Shown here piece after piece: positions 20,551-22,579 of a DNA stretch of 22,579 bases. The DNA lies in the IMG/VR virus record IMGVR_UViG_3300025121_000141, positions 1-22,579 of that record. One strand, written 5' to 3'. The stretch is from a virus. The notes below the pieces were generated by a model that was given only the letters and a program-made list of their open reading frames with translations, made no database searches and was not told where the DNA came from. The position numbers and the translations under genes are program-made. How positions within the stretch are numbered: position 1 is the stretch's first letter; each line of letters opens with the position of its first letter.

Positions 20551-20742
20551 CTAATCCTCGTACTTGAAATTAATTTCAACAATGTCTCTATCGTGAATAG
20601 GTACAATACCTTGCAATGAAGTAGGGGACACTGTTGCTTGAGTATTATAGAGATAAAGATAGTTTGAATCTCGTACTTTATAAGTTACACAAGAGTATTT
20701 ATCCACAGTTTCTTTTCGTACTACTTCAATCAGTACCTTCAA
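20551..20742 (-). CDS. small phage protein, 63 residues, TTG start
   Basis: A TTG start has AGGAAGAG 4 nt upstream, inside the end of the preceding 44-residue gene (17-bp overlap). The product MKVLIEVVRKETVDKYSCVT... is strand-rich and ends EINFKYED. No in-frame ATG replaces the TTG near the N-terminus. No family is recognised. Confidence 0.6.
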   Translation of the reverse strand: MKVLIEVVRKETVDKYSCVTYKVRDSNYLYLYNTQATVSPTSLQGIVPIHDRDIVEINFKYED

Positions 20743-20860
20743 AATACTCTTCCTGTTTACGTGAATCTAGCTTCTCAAGCCATTCTTCATACTCTTCTTT
20801 TGCCTTGTAAAAGGATTCAAGGTCTTCATCATTATTTACAATAATATCTTCTTCAGTCAT
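20726..20860 (-). CDS. 44-residue acidic phage protein
   Basis: ATG 20860 overlaps the nuclease stop by 8 bp and the stop at 20726 overlaps the next gene by 17 bp, with AGAGAAAAAG upstream. The product, MTEEDIIVNNDEDLESFYKA then KEEYEEWLEKLDSRKQEEY, is very acidic and helical. Without it a gap of about 110 bp would remain in a region that otherwise has none, and the overlaps on both sides support it. The function is not recognisable. Confidence 0.6.
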   Translation of the reverse strand: MTEEDIIVNNDEDLESFYKAKEEYEEWLEKLDSRKQEEYFEGTD

Positions 20861-21719
20861 TATCTTTTTCTCTCGTGTATTGGTTACAATAGTTCTTTAC
20901 CTTACAATAATTCTCACATCTTGTTGGTACAGAAGGTCTGAATTCAATCCTTCCTTTAATTTGGCTTACATGAATCTTTGCTTCAAGTTCATTATCGTGC
21001 AGCTTAACGGCTCTCTTGCCATCTTGTTTATAGACAGCCCACTGAGAAGGATCTTGCCATTTATCCTCTAAAGAGCAATCGGGAAGTTCATTATCTGCGG
21101 TGTCTTCATGAGACCTCAAAGTAGTCACTCTGTCAAGTAGAAACTTCTCTGCTTCTTCAAGGCTCCACATCGGAATCTTAACTTTTGCGACTTGATGCAC
21201 AGGGTAATCTTTAGTGAAGCCAGCTTTCATTTTAGACCAGTCACGAAGAATATAAACAATCTGAATTTCATTTACTGTATAACCAGCTTCTTGAAGGAGT
21301 AATCTTAACGTGTTCGACTGCGCTTCATATTCAAACTTTGTTTTATTCATTACAGAATAAACTGTTGTGAACTTATAATCTGTTAAGATGCCTTGCTTGA
21401 AATCAAAGTTATCGAACTGACCACTAAACAAGATGCCACAAACCTCTTTAAAGAGCCTCTGTTCAATGATCTCATTCTCTGAATGCTCTGCCCCAACCTC
21501 TAAAAGATGGTGCATTAGGGTTCCTACCAAACTCCAAATAAGATCACTCACATCTTCTGTAATCTCAGAACTATATCTCTTTTGAAGATGAAAGATTCTA
21601 GGGGGTGTTGTAATGCTCGATGCTGAGACATACGAACTGGAACCGCTGTATTGACTCTGTACGGCTCTTACTGCATTTACAATGGCTTCTGGTAAGCCTA
21701 GTTTGTTTGTTAGCTTGAT
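20853..21719 (-). CDS. PD-(D/E)XK nuclease (Cas4/RecB-like fold) with an apparent ATC start
   Basis: Reading from ATC 21719, just after AGGAGG-ACAT, gives 288 residues opening IKLTNKLGLPEAIVNAV. This is the opening I know for this phage nuclease family, which begins MKxTNKxGLPEA. Core features are EDVSDLIWSLVGTLMHHLLE (about 56-75), FSGQFDNFDFKQGILTDYKF (about 96-115, with D and DxK of the active site) and a C-terminal CENYCKVKNYC cluster that may bind an Fe-S centre or zinc. No ATG, GTG or TTG occurs in frame before GTG 21551, which would remove 56 conserved residues. It likely acts as an exonuclease in DNA degradation or recombination. Confidence 0.8.
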   Translation of the reverse strand: MKLTNKLGLPEAIVNAVRAVQSQYSGSSSYVSASSITTPPRIFHLQKRYSSEITEDVSDLIWSLVGTLMHHLLEVGAEHSENEIIEQRLFKEVCGILFSGQFDNFDFKQGILTDYKFTTVYSVMNKTKFEYEAQSNTLRLLLQEAGYTVNEIQIVYILRDWSKMKAGFTKDYPVHQVAKVKIPMWSLEEAEKFLLDRVTTLRSHEDTADNELPDCSLEDKWQDPSQWAVYKQDGKRAVKLHDNELEAKIHVSQIKGRIEFRPSVPTRCENYCKVKNYCNQYTREKDND

Positions 21720-21761
21720 ATGTCCTCCTGTTAGTTGTTAGACTGATATAACGTCTGAATT

Positions 21762-21789
21762 AAGGTGCGCCGCTTTTAGGCGTCACCTT
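21762..21789 (-). other. 5'-leader hairpin before the nuclease gene
   Basis: On the minus strand AAGGTG-A-CGCC (21789-21780) pairs with GGCG-CACCTT (21771-21762) with one bulged A and a 6-8 nt loop. It is transcribed from the promoter at 21810 and lies 30-40 nt before the ribosome site. AGAC/GTCT pair again between it and the ribosome site. It may stabilise the message or control translation; no T-run follows. Confidence 0.45.
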
Positions 21790-21809
21790 GAATGACTCGT
21801 TATACTTTC

Positions 21810-21837
21810 AGTATACGGCAATTAAATTCTATTGCAA
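21810..21837 (-). promoter_or_regulatory. sigma70-like promoter with inverted repeat over the -10
   Basis: On the minus strand TTGCAA (21837-21832) is followed after 16 bp by TATACT (21815-21810). The -10 is one arm of the inverted repeat TATACT-GAA-AGTATA, a possible repressor site. The 139-bp gap 21742-21880 contains no reading frame. It would drive the nuclease gene and the genes after it. Confidence 0.65.
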
Positions 21838-21880
21838 CAACTATTTACTCCATTAGCTGCACTTTCAGAAGCTAATCGCT

Positions 21881-22114
21881 TCAGGCTAACTTAAATTCAC
21901 GAAGTTTATCTTGAAGATCAGTCAGCTTATCAATCTTAGCTTGAGTATCGTCCTTATGTGCTGCCTTAATCATACTCTTTACTTCAGCTGCTTTGATGCC
22001 TTCCTTCTCTTCTACGTCTGCACAGAGCTGTTCAATGAAATCATTCTCTGCATCAATACGGACCATTGCGTCAAGACCTTTATTAAGGGCATCTTCTACG
22101 TACTTTTTATCCAT
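21881..22114 (-). CDS. small helical protein resembling phage DsbA-type DNA-binding proteins, 77 residues
   Basis: ATG has AAAGG upstream. The protein is charged and helical: ALNKGLDAMVRIDAENDFIE, then LCADVEEKEGIKAAEVKSMIKAAHKDD (about 30-56) and a C-terminal coiled stretch (KIDKLTDLQDKLREFKLA). The pattern of a helix, a KGI-type turn, a helix and a YHK-like end is reminiscent of the T4 double-stranded DNA-binding protein DsbA, which binds late promoters. The resemblance is weak, so I name it only as a possibility. Confidence 0.5.
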   Translation of the reverse strand: MDKKYVEDALNKGLDAMVRIDAENDFIEQLCADVEEKEGIKAAEVKSMIKAAHKDDTQAKIDKLTDLQDKLREFKLA

Positions 22115-22393
22115 TTATAAACCTTTATATTATGTGTTTTAGAAATAAATCCCGCTTACTAAATACGGGGAGGTCTTGACGCAACCACAGCTCTATATCA
22201 CGCTTGTTTATCACAAGACACCGAAGTCTAGTGTACTTCCAACAAGTATCCTCATTGGCTAGATAATATCTGTAAATTCAGATTAAGATTTGAGCATAAC
22301 CTCCGTTAGAAGGTCAGAGGCTTTCCGGTTGTTACTCAAATTGTACAAAAGATTCTGTCTAGTATTAATAGTAAGGTTTCTGTCTATTACACG
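22115..22393 (-). other. non-coding intergenic region with several stable hairpins
   Basis: Between the methyltransferase stop and the next ATG there is no reading frame worth calling. On the minus strand there are three stems in order. ATTTGAG/CTCAAAT encloses 40 nt (22341-22288). An ATCTG/CAGAT hairpin follows. Then CTTGTT/AACAAG (22246-22203) encloses an 8-bp inner stem with one mismatch, CACTAGAC and GTCTTGTG. A short CCCG/CGGG stem comes before the gene. No group I core or tRNA could be found. It may be a structured RNA or long leader. Confidence 0.5.
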
Positions 22394-22579
22394 TTATGCC
22401 CCATCATCGTTTCCGCACGGTTTGATGAAGGAAACCCAATGTGTTTGCGCCTTTTTCCCGCTTCGATGTCCGTATAGCGGCTTTTCAGGTGTCAGAGCTA
22501 ATACTTCACGAAGCGGTATTTCAATCTCGCACCACTTGAAGATTAAAGTGCCGTTAGGCTTGAGTACACGGAAGCATTC
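22394..22579 (-). CDS. SAM-dependent methyltransferase, C-terminal part (5' end outside window)
   Basis: Frame open from the right edge to TAA 22396-22394, 61 residues. It starts ECFRVLKPNGTLIFKWCE, the strand-turn-strand of class I methyltransferases near the end of the Rossmann fold, then LTPEKPLYGHRSGKKAQTHW, which I know from a phage family of putative DNA or small-molecule methyltransferases. The last residues KPCGNDDGA are a short tail. The SAM-binding motif lies outside the window, so the substrate cannot be told. Confidence 0.75.
   Translation of the reverse strand, partial: ECFRVLKPNGTLIFKWCEIEIPLREVLALTPEKPLYGHRSGKKAQTHWVSFIKPCGNDDGA

Noticed and set aside
22115-22393. Second group I intron next to the methyltransferase
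   Set aside because: The region folds, but lacks the ACGACTA and ATATAGTC core pair seen in the nrdA intron, and the methyltransferase frame ends normally before it.

Overview
The window is a stretch of a tailed double-stranded DNA phage genome. It is dense (most gaps under 30 bp), AT-rich (about 35-40% GC in sampled stretches, with one block near 50-55%), and holds two convergent gene blocks. An overlapping i-spanin/o-spanin pair with a lipobox points to a Gram-negative host with an outer membrane. T7-endonuclease-I-like resolvase, a DUF3310 protein, a metallophosphoesterase, a PD-(D/E)XK nuclease and a class I ribonucleotide reductase fit a lytic phage. The host genus cannot be read from the sequence.

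Plus strand, 2-9069, is the late block. It starts with the 3' end of a fibre-like gene and small virion proteins. A GC-richer cassette (about 1420-3290) follows, running into a 670-residue LamG protein whose C-terminal two thirds is about nineteen copies of a 21-residue repeat. Next comes lysis: a coiled-coil plus membrane-segment protein, a DUF5675-like protein, a holin candidate, and an i-spanin/o-spanin pair whose i-spanin frame is cut by an in-frame TAG. An HNH-AP2 endonuclease gene sits in this cassette on the opposite strand. Two more virion proteins end at a bidirectional terminator (9088-9126).

Minus strand, 22579-9139, is the early/metabolic block, read right to left. It holds the end of a methyltransferase, a roughly 280 bp structured non-coding gap, a DsbA-like small protein, a sigma70-like promoter with an inverted repeat at its -10, the PD-(D/E)XK nuclease (which has no ordinary start codon), small genes, the Holliday-junction resolvase, an HNH-AP2 pseudogene, a zinc-finger protein, the phosphoesterase, DUF3310 and small genes, a MazG-like gene, nrdB and nrdA. 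nrdA is split by a 289-nt group I intron placed directly after the codon of the catalytic radical cysteine. About fifteen short genes follow, many joined by ATGA or TAATG overlaps. A terminator and a near-consensus promoter (10744-10772) divide this run into two transcription units.

The metabolic genes (nrdA, nrdB, MazG-like, DUF3310) would supply or clean dNTPs, while the PD-(D/E)XK nuclease and resolvase would process DNA. The strongest unusual signals are the group I intron at the NrdA active site, the amber codon in the i-spanin, the nuclease gene with an apparent ATC start, the one-base frameshift in the second HNH gene, the folded intergenic region near 22.2 kb, and the chimeric repeat protein.
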